Positions 1-10,800 of a stretch of 64,000 nucleotides of DNA are shown here, piece by piece. Source of the DNA: Hyparrhenia diplandra (taxonomy: Eukaryota > Streptophyta > Magnoliopsida > Poales > Poaceae); assembly GCA_015847255.1 (NCBI GenBank), contig JADLZK010010441.1, positions 114,773 through 178,772 of the forward strand. Direction: 5' to 3'. The first letter of the stretch is position 1. Each line of letters starts with the position of its first letter. The notes beneath the pieces were generated by a model. It saw only the letters and a list, made by a program, of their open reading frames with translations. It was not told where the DNA came from and made no database searches. Made by a program: the position numbers and the translations under genes.

Positions 1-961
1 AATACACCTTCTTCAAGCCCAAGTTCATCTTCTATGCCACCTACCTGTCTGAGAAGATTGGGTACTGGAGGTACATCACCATCTTCAGGCACCTCAAGGC
101 TTAACCCAGAGTACCAGGTGTACCCTATCTTCAAGTACTTCGAGAACTGGTGCCAGGACGAGAACAGGCACGGTGACTTCTTTCTCTGCCCTTCTCAAGG
201 CTCAGCCGCAGTTCCTCAATGACTGGAAGGCCAAGCTCTGGTCACGGTTCTTCTGCCTCTCGGTAATTTCGAGCTATTCTTTTTTGTTATACAGGTCGAT
301 TAACGCCAAAGGTTATTTTGCCCCACTCCTGATAGTTGTGTTACATGACCTTTTGCAGGTGTATGTGACCATGTACCTGAATGATTGCCAACGCACTGCA
401 TTCTATGAGGGAATTGGTCTGAACACCAAAGAATTTGACATGCATGTGATCATTGAGGTATAAATGAGTTATCATATAAATGAGTTATCATTTCATTTCC
501 ACCTGTTTACCATATTTCATATTTTTTTTTTCTGAACAAATGCTGAACATCGCAATAATGTCCTTACAAAAGATTATGAATTCAAATGAAGCTTATTATA
601 GTTCATCAATGTTTAGGAGAATCTATGAATTGCTTCTAGAAATGTTGGTGTGAATTAAGGCTGCTACTGACAACGTAAAAACATGCATACCTGTGCAGAC
701 CAACCGCACAACAGCGAGGATCTTCCCCTGCTGTCCCGGATGTGGAGAACCCTGAATTCAAGAGGAAGCTTGACAGGATGGTTGAGTTCAACCAGAAGCT
801 CATTGCTGTCGGAGAATCTGATGACATTCCCTAGTGAAGAACCTGAAGAGGATTCCTCTTGTTGCCGCTCTGGTGTCTGAGATCATTGCCGCATACCTCA
901 TGCCCCCATCGAGTCTGGCTCAGTTGATTTTGCTGAATTTGAGCCCCAGCTTGTTTACTGA
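1..961 (+). CDS. CRD1: Mg-protoporphyrin IX monomethyl ester cyclase, 3' end (frame-broken)
   Basis: C-terminal part of the chloroplast aerobic cyclase (CRD1/CHL27), a diiron enzyme that forms the isocyclic ring of protochlorophyllide. The 5' exons lie left of the window. Exons are 1-262, 359-457 and 699-961 (stop TGA 959-961), with GT/AG at each junction. Conserved blocks include FKPKFIFYATYLSEKIGYW, the iron-binding ExxH of DENRHGDFF (codons about 157-180) and the C-terminal end EFEPQLVY. Five single-base breaks occur: extra T near 101, extra T near 181, extra C near 725-728, missing C near 829-831 and missing C near 903-907. After allowing for them, every exon length is a whole number of codons and no residue looks damaged. 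This favours sequence-length errors, although a young pseudogene is possible. Family identity is very sure. Confidence 0.93.
263..358 (+). other. CRD1 intron (96 bp)
   Basis: Short intron with donor gtaatt and acceptor ttttgcag. It joins the codons ...FFCLS to VYVTMYLND, a junction that keeps the conserved protein continuous. The following intron is 458-698 (donor gtataa, acceptor ctgtgcag). Confidence 0.85.
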
Positions 962-1823
962 TTCTGTAGAAAGATTTGTCTTCAAATTATTCACCCCGAA
1001 AGACAAGTTGGTGCTTTCTCTCTAAGGGGCCTTGAGTGGTGAAAACGCTGAATGGTTAGAGGATCTGCATCTTCTTGTGTTCGCTCTGTGAAATACTGAG
1101 ACTTCGCAACATAAAGCCGAACTAGCATGATGAATTTTTGTTGTGTGGCATCTCCATGTAAGTGATATAGTGAACTGCATCAGAAGAGCGTTCCAGTTTT
1201 CCAACAGAAGGGAGCGCCTGAAGTTGTACTGCTAGTGGAGCAATGGCATACAGACCTTCATATGATCAACTGTATCACATACGTCGAACTAGCATGATGA
1301 ATGTGTGCAGCACATTTGGTTGATTGTGTAACACTAGAAAACCATTTAACAGAGTTTGGAGGCTGTACCATGCGTATTTACATCTCTTATTTTAGCAATG
1401 CCATGCAGCATACTAAGTGACAGTTTATCTAGAAGAATTTGTAAGAAAATTGTGGTAGAAGATTACTGATACTACCAGGGTGTACCCCTCTTATATCTCC
1501 TTTCATCATAATCATATATAATCTGAGATTTATGCGGAAACTCTACCATTTGTATTGTTGTTAAAAACGCATATATATTAAAAAAAACTGATAAAAATGC
1601 ATATGTTTAATGTAACAAAACTGAATTAATATACATGATATACGAGTGCCCCTCCAATGCCACTTGTATATTGCTTTTGAGGCTATTGTTACTGTTTTTT
1701 AGACAATGCTGTAGCCTTGAGATGTATGCCTGATTGATGTTTGTATAATAATAATAAAATGATTAAGGTTTATGTGTGTTAGTCAAACTAATGCAAAAAA
1801 TTACTCAATGAACTACTTTTAAT
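962..1823 (+). other. CRD1 3' UTR and AT-rich downstream DNA
   Basis: No coding signal. AT-rich sequence follows the CRD1 stop, with several possible poly(A) signals, including an AATAATAATAAAAT run near 1747-1760. The motif cgaactagcatgatgaat occurs twice, near 1119 and near 1285, suggesting a small internal duplication of the trailer. The true cleavage site cannot be fixed. Confidence 0.4.
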
Positions 1824-3199
1824 ACTAGTATAATGCCCGTGCTAACGCAACGGCAACATTCAGGTGGAATCTTAACACCCGTAAGGATCTCCATATGTAG
1901 ACTATTATGCTACAGCAATCTGCTATTAAGCACACCCAAAATACAACCAGCAAGCTTCGGTCAAAATACAGGTATATAGGTCCCACTCAAAAAACACAAG
2001 GAAGAAGTATCTGTTTGTAGTACAGATCTGGTTAGCAATGTGGTCGGCCTAGAGACCATCAATCATAGGAACACTCTCTGCCAAGCAATAGACTGAAAGA
2101 CCAAAAGAATATGGTGCCATGAGGTCATTGGTGGTTCGACCTTGAGCAGATGCTTCTTACAAGGCAATAAGATACATTATTATATCAGAGGCCTTCACAT
2201 TTCCAAGATACAAAAGAATATGGTGCCGATTGCCTTACCAGCTTAGCCAGCAATAGCGTAGATAGCATGCAGCACGAACACGGAGTCATCAAGCTTTTTG
2301 AGGCTATCCCCATATCGTTCTTCAACGGCTCCCCGCACCCTGAGCAAGAACCCAACCAGAAAATCTTTAGACAAGAATATCTGAAGCTCCTAAATACTTC
2401 TGAATTTTGACTCAGTATTAGAACTGCATTTTTAGAAACATGCACGCAATGAAAATAAACGCAGACCAGATAGTTCCATTAGGAAATTTGAAATTCATCT
2501 TTAGTCAAAATTCAACATTATCTTCCTTCATCGCCTGCATCATTCTTGTTAAAAAAAACAAGGAAACAACCATACTGTGGATAATCACTAAGCAAGAGCA
2601 AATATAATTTTAGGGAGCCGAACACTTTAAGCAAGTGGAGAAATAACAAAAAAAAAAAACTCAAATTGAGCACCTAATATTTTTCAGCAATCTCGTCCAC
2701 AAGAAAACTTGCTTTGTCTCTGAACCAAAATTAATGCAACACTTGCCAGAGACTTCTACTTTCTTCTTTTCTTGGATAATATATGAAAATTAAAGATGGA
2801 TCCTAAATATGATCACAGTCTGGTCCTTGTAGAATCACTGAAATCTAACAGCATAAATTTGACCACTATGATCACAGGAATACAAAACTAAGCTAAAAAT
2901 TACTGATTTGCTATCCAGGACAAATATTTCTTTTGAAAAACAAGCAAAAAGCAACTGATCCTACAGTGAACTTATCTAAAGTCGCAAATGAACAGGGCAA
3001 TAAAAAATAGTTCCTGTTGTAATTATAGAATTAGTTACTTGCACCAGTAATCCATGAAAGAAGATTAACTGAAATTCACAAAAGGAGATTAACTGAAATT
3101 CTCACTGCATCACTTAAATGCTCAGATATCTAAAACAAGATTCTTCCCATGGAATCGCTTTTTTTCAAGTTTGACATAAACATCAAAATAGACCAATTT
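1824..3199. other. Intergenic, repeat-derived, no supported gene
   Basis: AT-rich DNA beginning with tactagtataatgcccgtgc, a motif typical of the end of a dispersed grass repeat. On the minus strand around 2235-2365 about 43 codons are open (including GAVEERYGDSLKKLDDSVF), but I see no start, splice context or recognisable family, so I do not call a gene. Confidence 0.35.
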
Positions 3200-3415
3200 G
3201 AAAATCAACATACCAATTGTTCCATCCCAATATTTCAAAATCGTAGCCCTAGGTTCCCTAGCCAACACATATAGATCAACATAGACCAATTTGAGAGGGG
3301 CATACAGAATCCAGCGATCCTGCCAGAACCGACACTTTGCCCCATCGTTGACTTTAAAAATAGAACCCCCATTTAAAGAGGTGTTTCATTTTGTGAAGAC
3401 CCTTCCAAACTTATG
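3200..3415 (-). pseudogene. LINE (non-LTR retrotransposon) fragment, zinc-binding RT region
   Basis: Read on the minus strand, the segment gives pieces in two frames that resemble the region following the reverse transcriptase of plant LINEs: a WKGLHKMKHLFKWG-like stretch, then VNDGAKCRFWQDRW, then APLKLVYVDLYVLARE. This layout (FWxGL, then GNG/NDG...RFWxDxW, then PL...YP.LY) is characteristic of the plant LINE zf-RVT module. The frames are broken and no intact RT surrounds it, so it is a dead remnant. Confidence 0.6.
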
Positions 3416-4247
3416 AGATGCCCTTGTGAGAAGAAGAGAAGAAATTATAGTTCCTCATGTATTTGGCCTCCTGAACCATAATTCATTTGGTTCTTGCAGA
3501 ATTAAATCTTAATTTACACTTAGCAGCATGATAACATGAAAAATACAAGGGTTCATGGGTCATATTACAAGACTAAAGCTTAATAGCTCTATAGCTTGAA
3601 TCTGTCATTATTTATCTTTGAAGAAACAAATGCTAAGAATGAAGTTCAGTCTTCTAAGATCATTTTTAACAAGCATATTTATCAAGCTACTCTGGGCACT
3701 CTCTAATATCTATGCATATATAGTTAGATAACTCCTGGCGTCTCAGGATCATTACAATCTCAAATAGAAACCAAGCACACATGATCAAACATATGAGAGC
3801 CACAGTTCTGACAAATAAAATATACCTTGTTTTATGAAGGCCCAAACTGTAATTATTTGTTGGCATCCATACTCATTTGTAGGACCATGGTTATAACCAG
3901 TAGGGTTTTCTTAATTTCGAACCCAGCAAAGATTTTACCATAATACTCATCTGCAGATTGAATCCAGTTACTGTAACCTCAACCTGCAAATCTCCTGATT
4001 AGTTAGTTCATTTACCAATAAAACAAGCCTTCATTAGATTGCTTAAATTTTGACAGAGAATATGGTGAAGCACATACCAGGCTGAGAAGTAGATTCTTTT
4101 GAGAATTGAAAGAACAACAATTCAGCGTGTCTTCAGATTAGCTCCACTTTCAGGCAACGTTACCAGGTTCTCAAATTCTCAATCTTCAGAATTGAAATTG
4201 AAAGAACAAAAATTCAGGCTATCTTCAGTGTATCTTCAGATTACTGT

Positions 4248-4342
4248 ACACGAATTTGAAAAAGATTGATATCACCAATCCATCCAATCCGGCCAATGCA
4301 TCTACACGAATTTGTAAAGATTGATATCACCAATCCATCCCA
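4248..4342. repeat. 56-bp imperfect tandem duplication
   Basis: The block beginning cacgaatttgaaaaagattg at 4248 restarts at 4304 as cacgaatttgtaaagattga, sharing the tail atatcaccaatccatcc. The second copy is truncated near 4342. A further related pair (fragments with gaaagaacaa...attcag and cttcagatta) sits just upstream at 4099-4143 and 4191-4247. Confidence 0.7.
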
Positions 4343-4405
4343 TGCAGATTCATTCGGACTTGAAAAGATAGAGACGTCAAATAGCTAAAGAAGAAAAGGG
4401 AAGAG

Positions 4406-4834
4406 ATGAACCACACGAAGCACACACGGAGAGCACGACTGACCGAGTCCTCCAGGCTGGTGCGGCGGAGCGCGAGGCAGGCAAAGTCGTCCGAGAAGGA
4501 GTCGGCTGCAGCGGCGGCCGTGGCGACTGCCGCGAGCGCCGAGAAGGAGCCGGCTGCAGCGGCGGCCGTGGCGACTGCCGCGAGCGCCGAGAAGGAGTCT
4601 CCTGCTGCGGCGGCCGTGGCGACTGCCGCGGAGGCCGAGAAGGAGTCGTCTGCAGCGAAGGCCGTGGCAGCAGTTCGTGTCGAGGGATTTGGAGGAGGCT
4701 GTGGGGAAGGAAGTGCCGCCGCAGCTGGAGCTGGCACCGTCGTCTCCGGGATCTTGGAGCGACCACGGCGACCCCCTGCAGACCCACCTCCTACCATCGC
4801 AGCAGGAGCCCCGGCCGTCTTTTTTGCTTTTTAA
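4406..4834 (+). CDS. Hypothetical Ala-rich repeat ORF (strand uncertain)
   Basis: A 142-codon plus-strand ORF with an Arg/Lys-rich start, then four 16-residue repeats of the form EKESAAAAAVATAASA, then a Gly/Pro-rich tail. The minus strand is open over the same bases (156 codons from 4797) because the repeat unit is a multiple of three and GC-biased, so the coding strand cannot be settled by openness. I recognise no family. The 3' end of the plus ORF runs into the Mutator-like element at 4813, and the minus ORF starts 15 bp from that insertion. Either the element inserted beside a gene's 5' end, or neither frame is real. Confidence 0.25.
   Translation: MNHTKHTRRARLTESSRLVRRSARQAKSSEKESAAAAAVATAASAEKEPAAAAAVATAASAEKESPAAAAVATAAEAEKESSAAKAVAAVRVEGFGGGCGEGSAAAAGAGTVVSGILERPRRPPADPPPTIAAGAPAVFFAF
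4493..4684. repeat. Four tandem 48-bp units
   Basis: Units at 4493-4540, 4541-4588, 4589-4636 and 4637-4684, each starting gagaaggag. The first three are nearly identical (gcagcggcggccgtggcgac core) and the fourth is divergent. The unit length is 16 codons, so copy number changes would keep frame on either strand. Confidence 0.85.
4805..4812. repeat. Target-site duplication, left copy
   Basis: GGAGCCCC, matched by the same 8 bases at 6085-6092. The two copies flank the inverted-arm element exactly, as expected for Mutator-type insertion (8-11 bp duplications). Confidence 0.65.
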
Positions 4835-5150
4835 CCCTTTTTTTTTTTTGAAAAATTCTCACAAAAACTTTTTTTTTTTTTTTTGTTTCCGCAGTATAAT
4901 ATGGACCGGGCGCCACGGGCGTCATGGCGCTGAGCTATAACGTCTCGGCGCCACCACCCACGGCGCCGAGGTTCACGGCGTGGGAACTAATTTCAAACGG
5001 TGTGGCATCGTAGAAATTTTACATTTTCCCCTCGGCACTCGATCCACGGCGCCGAGGAGGAAATGCAAAAATTACATTTTTTGTTTTTCCTTCTCTCTTG
5101 GCGCGTTGCATCCAACAAGTAGACGGATTCCGAACGCTCTACTGAAAGGC

Positions 5151-5214
5151 TGCTGTGGTGCAGTTGGTTAGGCGTATGGGTGAAGTTTTTGGAGACTCAA
5201 ACCCCTACCGGCCA

Positions 5215-5215
<1 letters not shown>
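5151..5215 (+). other. tRNA-like (Pol III box) sequence in left arm
   Basis: The arm contains an A-box-like tggtgcagttgg (5156-5167) followed 38 bases later by a B-box-like gactcaaacccc (about 5194-5205). Base pairing for a full cloverleaf is not maintained, so this is not a functional tRNA gene. It is the inverted counterpart of the better-preserved copy near 5707-5773. Confidence 0.5.

Positions 5216-5217
<2 letters not shown>

Positions 5218-5246
<29 letters not shown>
5218..5246. repeat. Poly(T) run, 29 bases
   Basis: Uninterrupted T run directly after the tRNA-like sequence, followed by further T- and A-rich tracts to about 5284. It would act as a Pol III stop for any transcript starting at the tRNA-like boxes. 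That role is inference. Confidence 0.8.
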
Positions 5247-5706
5247 CCTTTTTTTTGGTTTTTAACAAACAAAAAAAAAAAAAAAGACTAATGGTCATAC
5301 TTTTTTATATATTACCTAAATTGTATATATTACCTAAATTATGTATTACAATTGTACATATTACCTAAACTATATATATTACCTAAATTATAACAACAAT
5401 TGTGCAACTATTGTGCAAATACAATAATATTTTTTTTGAAAATTATAATACCCCTACGGTATTAAGATATTTAGAAATTTTATTAAATTATAAGGAAATT
5501 GATTTAGAATGAGATGTAACATACGAGAACACAGGCTTTACTCCACATTTTCTATATACTTTAAAAAAGTTGTCAAATTTTTTTACAAATAATAGTGTAC
5601 AAAGTAATAGTTATTATATTTATTTATTACTGTAATTGCTAATAAAAAGTAACGAGAATTGTGACATTGCTTGTTAAAAACCAAAATTAAAAGGGAAGAG
5701 GCGGCT

Positions 5707-5773
5707 GGTGTGGTTTGAACCCAGGTCTCCCAGACCACACCCGCGCAAGCTAACCAGCTGAACTACAGGAACG
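5707..5773 (-). other. tRNA-like (Pol III box) sequence in right arm
   Basis: On the minus strand there is an A box tagttcagctgg (5766-5755) and a B box gggttcaaacc (5722-5712). Their starts are 44 bases apart, the spacing found in real tRNA genes. The acceptor and T stems do not pair well and no clear anticodon arm forms, so it looks like a decayed tRNA-derived sequence carried inside the element. Confidence 0.55.
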
Positions 5774-6092
5774 TTCCAGTATAGTGTTCGGAAACAGTCT
5801 ATTTGTTCCATGAAACGCGCCAAAAGAGAAGGAAAAAAATGCATTTTTTTCCCCGCCGCCGTGGATCATGGCGCCGAGGGGTAAAATGTAAAATTTGCGA
5901 TGCCACGCCGTTTAAAATTGGTTCCCACGCCGTGAACCTCGGCGTCATAGGTGGTGGCGCCGAGACGTTATAGCTTGGCGCCGTGACCCATGGCGCCGAG
6001 AAAAGGGTCTATATTGTGCACGGAAATAAAAAAAGAGTGTTTTTGTGAGAATCTTTCAAAAAAAGGGCCAAATAGCAAAAAGACGGAGCCCC

Positions 6093-6469
6093 TGACGAGG
6101 AGGATAGGTACGTGGAAAGAGAATTTTTGGAAGGCTCCGATTAGGAAGGCGCGTGAATAAAGCGGCGTGCGACGGGCTAGTCAAGGGGATTACGCGGTGG
6201 GTGTGGGATTAGCTTGACACAATCAACCATGACCCTTGGATTATGAGTGAGTAAATAGAGAGAAAGGTGAGATTTAACTGGAGTGTCCATTTTGAAAGAT
6301 TTTGAATTTTTTGTTTCCATTTGTAGCCCAACTAAGTTGGTGCATTAGTATGATAGATAGATAGATCCTTTCTAAAAAATAAGGTGCACTTTCTAAATTG
6401 AGAGAGATGTTGGAAGATATTTTGTCATCAAAATTTATTATTTTTTAGAGGAAATAGGGATTTCCATTA
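6093..6469. other. Intergenic, no feature
   Basis: Unique-looking AT-rich DNA between the Mutator-like element and the LINE remnant. It includes a short GATA repeat near 6350-6365. Nothing codes. Confidence 0.4.
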
Positions 6470-7410
6470 ATCAGACAACGTTGAATTATCAGCAAGTATA
6501 CGTTGAATATGGATCGGAATGCAGATCAAATAATGTTCCTCCTCCGGATCACATTGACTACCTAAAACAACCAATCCATGGGCTACCCTATTACATGACC
6601 GCGGATGTTGTTAGTTCAAGAAATAAAAGTCAAAGGTAACAAGTTTCGCAGCTCGGAGATGAGATTGGTCATGGCACTAAAATCATAAATATGAGCTTGT
6701 ATATGCACGGGCCTGTAGCACGGACGTCACATTAGTTTCAACAACAACACGTCCCACGCCGATTTCAATTGCTCCTTGGACACCATGTACTCAAGCAAGG
6801 ATGGCAGCGGATCGAGTTCCGTGGCGGATATCTGCGGGTTTTGGATTTTGCGGGTGCGGATTTGGTGATGAATTTTACCAATAATTTTCGGGTTCAGGTT
6901 TCGGGTTTAGTTTTCCACCCGTGGATATCCAAAGGATATCTCGAGAAAATTATTTAGAATTAAAACTCATGTGTTTATAATATGTTAATAATAACTTGTT
7001 TACTTAGATTATTAAATTTATTCAAAGTTGACTCATGAAAATATTTATTATTTGTCGCATCTTGTTTATATATGTGAATGTGTGTAGATATATCCTCGGG
7101 TTTCGGGTATCCATTCGGATTTCGGTTATCCGTTCGGGTTCAGTATCCATTTGGGTTTGGTTTTGGTGATGGATTTCCACGAATCGATTTTGGGTTCGGT
7201 TTTGATTTTGAGTTACAGTTTTAGGTGCACGGAGACTCCACCCAATCCAAAGCCGACCGTTGCCATCCTCATACGCAAGCAATGAGTTCACCATGCATTG
7301 AGCATCCACTCTGCCACGTTTTGCCACGATCATATCACTCGTTGAATCGCGAAGAATGCAACCCCAACAACCTGAGTTTGTGTTCTGATCAAAAGCCACA
7401 TTACAATTGA
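6470..7410 (-). pseudogene. LINE-type RNase H domain, split and decayed
   Basis: The minus strand carries the N-terminal half of a plant retrotransposon RNase H domain at about 7399-7222 (NSGCWGCILRDSTSDMIVAK, then RGRVDA) and the C-terminal half at about 6790-6480 (pieces reading YDFSAMTNLISELRNLLPLTF, RGHV..VAHGLV and LGSQCDPEE in shifted frames). The two halves are separated by roughly 430 bases of unrelated T/G-rich sequence. This order and content match the RVT_3-type RNase H found in grass LINEs. Stops and frame shifts show it is inactive. Confidence 0.7.
6796..7222. repeat. cgggttt-type low-complexity insertion inside the RNase H remnant
   Basis: Dense gggtttcgggt and gcggatatc motifs, for example around 6826-6930 and 7096-7200, interrupt the RNase H homology. 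Such degenerate tracts occur in small non-autonomous grass repeats. No clear terminal repeats or target duplication could be identified, so the class is open. Confidence 0.45.
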
Positions 7411-7864
7411 CTTTAACGCAATCTCCTGTTGTGTGCTCCCATGAGTGAGGACTTCTCCGTCGAGGTTAACAATTAGTAATGATGTAGACCTTTAGAGTTG
7501 CTCTGAAGTGTATACAATTCAAAAAATCATGACCCCAACGCATGGGCATATATTAATAAAATATTAAATTTGCAAATTAAACATTAAAAATAACTTTTAA
7601 ACCGTGTTAAATAGAAGAAAGAAAAGGAAAAAAAATAGAAGCACACTTGGCGTGGGCCGTGTAGGGCTGATATTCACAGGGGCCTAAACGTAAAATGGTT
7701 CTGGCTTCCCGTCCCCTCTCGTGTATCGTGACTATCGTCCCATCTCTTCTCCGCGAGGCGCAACAAAGGCACAAACCCCTCTCGCCTCCCTCTCGTCGAA
7801 AAAAAAAACCCTCACCTCCCTCAAACCCTAGCCCTTCCCCTGCTTCGCCCCCGTCGCCGCCACC
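7411..7864 (+). promoter_or_regulatory. CSN2 upstream region and 5' UTR
   Basis: The DNA changes from AT-rich to a CT-rich leader (ctctcgcctccctctcgtcg near 7780), ending in gccgccaccATGG, a strong plant start context. No unambiguous TATA box was found. The pyrimidine-rich leader and lack of TATA fit a housekeeping gene. Confidence 0.45.
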
Positions 7865-10800
7865 ATGGGCTCAGGTAATCGCGCCCGCTCCATTCGTGCG
7901 CTTAGATTTTCCTATGTTCTCTGTCTCTTGTGTATCGCGGATAGTTTTTTTTCCCTGATTGTGGATGTTGTGGTGATTAGATGCGGACATGGAGGATTAC
8001 GGGTTCGAGTACTCGGACGAAGAGCCTGAGGAGCAGGACGTCGACATCGAGAACCAGTATTACAACTCCAAAGGTTGGAACTTCTCCTTCGACTTGCGAG
8101 TTGGGTGATTTCTCACAAAGTCTGAAACGAGCGCGACCAAACTATGCTAGCCACTTTTTTTTTTGGTTGCACATCCACATTCCCTGAAGGATGGATACCA
8201 CGTTTTTGGTCTTGCCAATTAGCTATGCCTCACTCATTTGGTGGGGCAAAATTATATTCTTTGGCGAGAAAAGATTAAGATGAGGAGGTTGAAGACTTGC
8301 TTATAGCCTCATAGGGCCATCCTTGTCATTGGTGATAAAAAGGCAAATTAATTAAGGGTGGATGCTGGGGTGCGTCATATTCGCCTGATTGTTTTTGGTT
8401 CGAGTTTTCTTTTTTATGGTGGCACACAACTGCGACAACGAGGCACTGCCATTGTGTGCTAACTAGTTGTGCAGCCCGTGTGCTTTTTAATGCTGCTGTC
8501 TCCTCTGTAGCTAAAAATTAAAATTTGGTTCATGCAGAATTTTACTTTTATATATACAGCTAAAAAAGCTACTGCACAGGAACACCAAATGCATGCAATT
8601 TGTTTTTGTTCGTTACCAAAAAAGGTTCTCACCTTGGGTATTTAGTTGGGCAGCTGGACTAGCATCTGATTGGCAATAGGTGGGCCTAGGTTTCTGTGTA
8701 TGCAGGAAAAATTGACTAGCCAGGCTCGGCGGCTGTCTAGGAGAACACTTAGAAGTTCTTTAGTTGTCAGACTACATTTTAGACATTAGTTGCATGGCTT
8801 CATGCATATTTTGAAGCATGAAAAGGGAAGTTACTAAAGTGCTTTAAGATAGTTGAAGTCCGAGTCAGATTCTGTCACATGCTTCATGCCTTCATCTCAT
8901 TGTTTTGGTATTTGATTTCAAACAGTATTATACCATGTCAGCGAGGAAGCTTCTCTCTATTCATTTTTATTATAAGTTAATTCATCTATGACATTGAACA
9001 TTCTAGAATATAAATTATGAGTCTGATAGGCAAATAATTTACGGGATGATTGTTGGACCTTTGACCCTTAATGTGTGATTGTGCCTGGCCTTCAATGTGA
9101 ACGGCATGCCACTAATCTCACGAATTCCTTCTGCATTCAAGATTTACTTGGCAATTTATCTCTGCTGAGACATCCTTTTCACATTAAGTGCTAGCTCTTC
9201 ATGTCATATAGATGTTTGTTAGTCATAACTCAGAAGATTGTCGAAGTCAAGAGCACTAATTCATATTTTCTGCAATCTGCAGTTTCTTGTAACTAATGAA
9301 TTTGATCTACGTCAGCATTTCCTCAAAATATTTAACAGACTTGTTTTCTTTACAAGTCAAATGTTAGTTACTAGTGAATTGCGGCGCGCCCATGCGCGCG
9401 AGGATAGACCGAATATAAATAATAAGTACCGCATGTAATCAAGTACATATTTAGATAGGATGTTCCTATGGAGAAACAATATAGATAGTAAATGTTCAAA
9501 CTTAGAGCTAAACATCATACGATCAATGCATGTGCTATGATGGCTATCTTGACCATCAGGATAGGATAGTAGGGAAAGCCTAAAGAAGTCATCCGGATGG
9601 GAAAAGGTAACGTCGACCGAAGAACATCCAAAAAAACACCTAGGCACCAGGCGAAAGTAGAACGATTTAGAGCAAGTAAGCAACCCGCAAAGTAGCATCA
9701 TGTAATTCAAATCAATGAGTTGCTTCTAAGTATTTTTTAAAACCCGTGGTTGCCTCCGGGTTATAAGAGAGAATGTAAGATTGTTGATGGAATGCAATTT
9801 TTATGGAAGAATCGTCATTCAGGATGGTAGTGAAAGGACACATCATAGTTTCGTGGGTAGACAACGCACAAAGGCGATGTCGTTAATAGCGAGGGCTCTT
9901 GTGCCGAGTCGGCCTCGTGTGAGTATTGACGCCCGTAAGCCTGCCCTCGTAATCATAGTCACCGTCCGAGGTGTCCCGCCGTATTGGGGACGGCGTTAAG
10001 CTCCCTCGTTTTCATCGGAAAAGGCACTAATAATGTGAGGGATTCGTTTATTGAAATCTAATTTATTTATGTGCGTAGGTCAACGTACATCTCATCCGGG
10101 TCTTCTTCAGCCTCCTCGATCATATGCCCGCCACATCAAAAGCAGTTCAGCTATCAAGGATGAAGAGTAGGTTAGTTCGACTATTAATGGCAAGGTAGGG
10201 AGTTATGCCGCTTTGATATGGTAAGAGTCAAGCAAAGACTTGTGTCTATGGAAATTGAAGCGCCGCCTTCAGAGAATGGTGGTTCATCTAGGAAGGTTCC
10301 TCATCGAAGCCGTGGTGCTTGTAAATAGAGATAGGTTCTCATTGTGACTTGAAGGTAATGTTTTGTACGCCGTTTTTCTTTTTCATCTTGAGTGCTATGG
10401 TTCCATGGGTTGGAATAGAGTTTTTGCTTTGGGCATAGGCATGGACGCCGCACACTCCTTTTGAGTGGACTAATTGGATTGTGTCCGATTTTTGCAAGTA
10501 TGGATCGAAAGCAATGGTTCTAGCGGGCTTGTTGAAGGCGCAGCCGAACGCATAAAAATGTCGATGGTCACCGCAGTTGTCCCAATGCACGGTTGTACCA
10601 CCATATAGGTTGTTCCATGTCCCTAGAAGTGCATCGAAGTTGCCGGGTATCGAGTCAGAGCCGCCGCGACCATGTCCCTCTCGCAAGGGAACCGAACTCA
10701 ACGACAAAGTCCTGTTCGAACCTTGTTATGGTTAGAGGTATGGCCCGATAACCAAATTGGGTGTGTATAGCCCGGTGGATGTGGGGTTGTGATGGTGCCA

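Larger units (their letters stand above)
4813..6084. mobile_element. Mutator-like element without a transposase, long inverted arms
   Basis: A 1.27 kb element bounded by GGAGCCCC duplications. The left terminus (gtcttttttgctttttaaccc) is the inverse of the right terminus (gggccaaatagcaaaaagac). The arms remain complementary for several hundred bases: each contains a T-rich tract, the ctataacgtctcggcgcc block, an aaacggtgtggcatcg block and a GGCGCCGAGG block. No transposase reading frame exists, so movement would require an autonomous relative. The long arms and 8-bp duplication fit Mutator superfamily elements. The class call rests on structure only. Confidence 0.7.

Noticed and set aside
5151..5773. 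Two functional tRNA genes
   Set aside because: A and B boxes are present, but acceptor, anticodon and T stems do not pair and no anticodon can be assigned. They are reported as tRNA-like sequences only.
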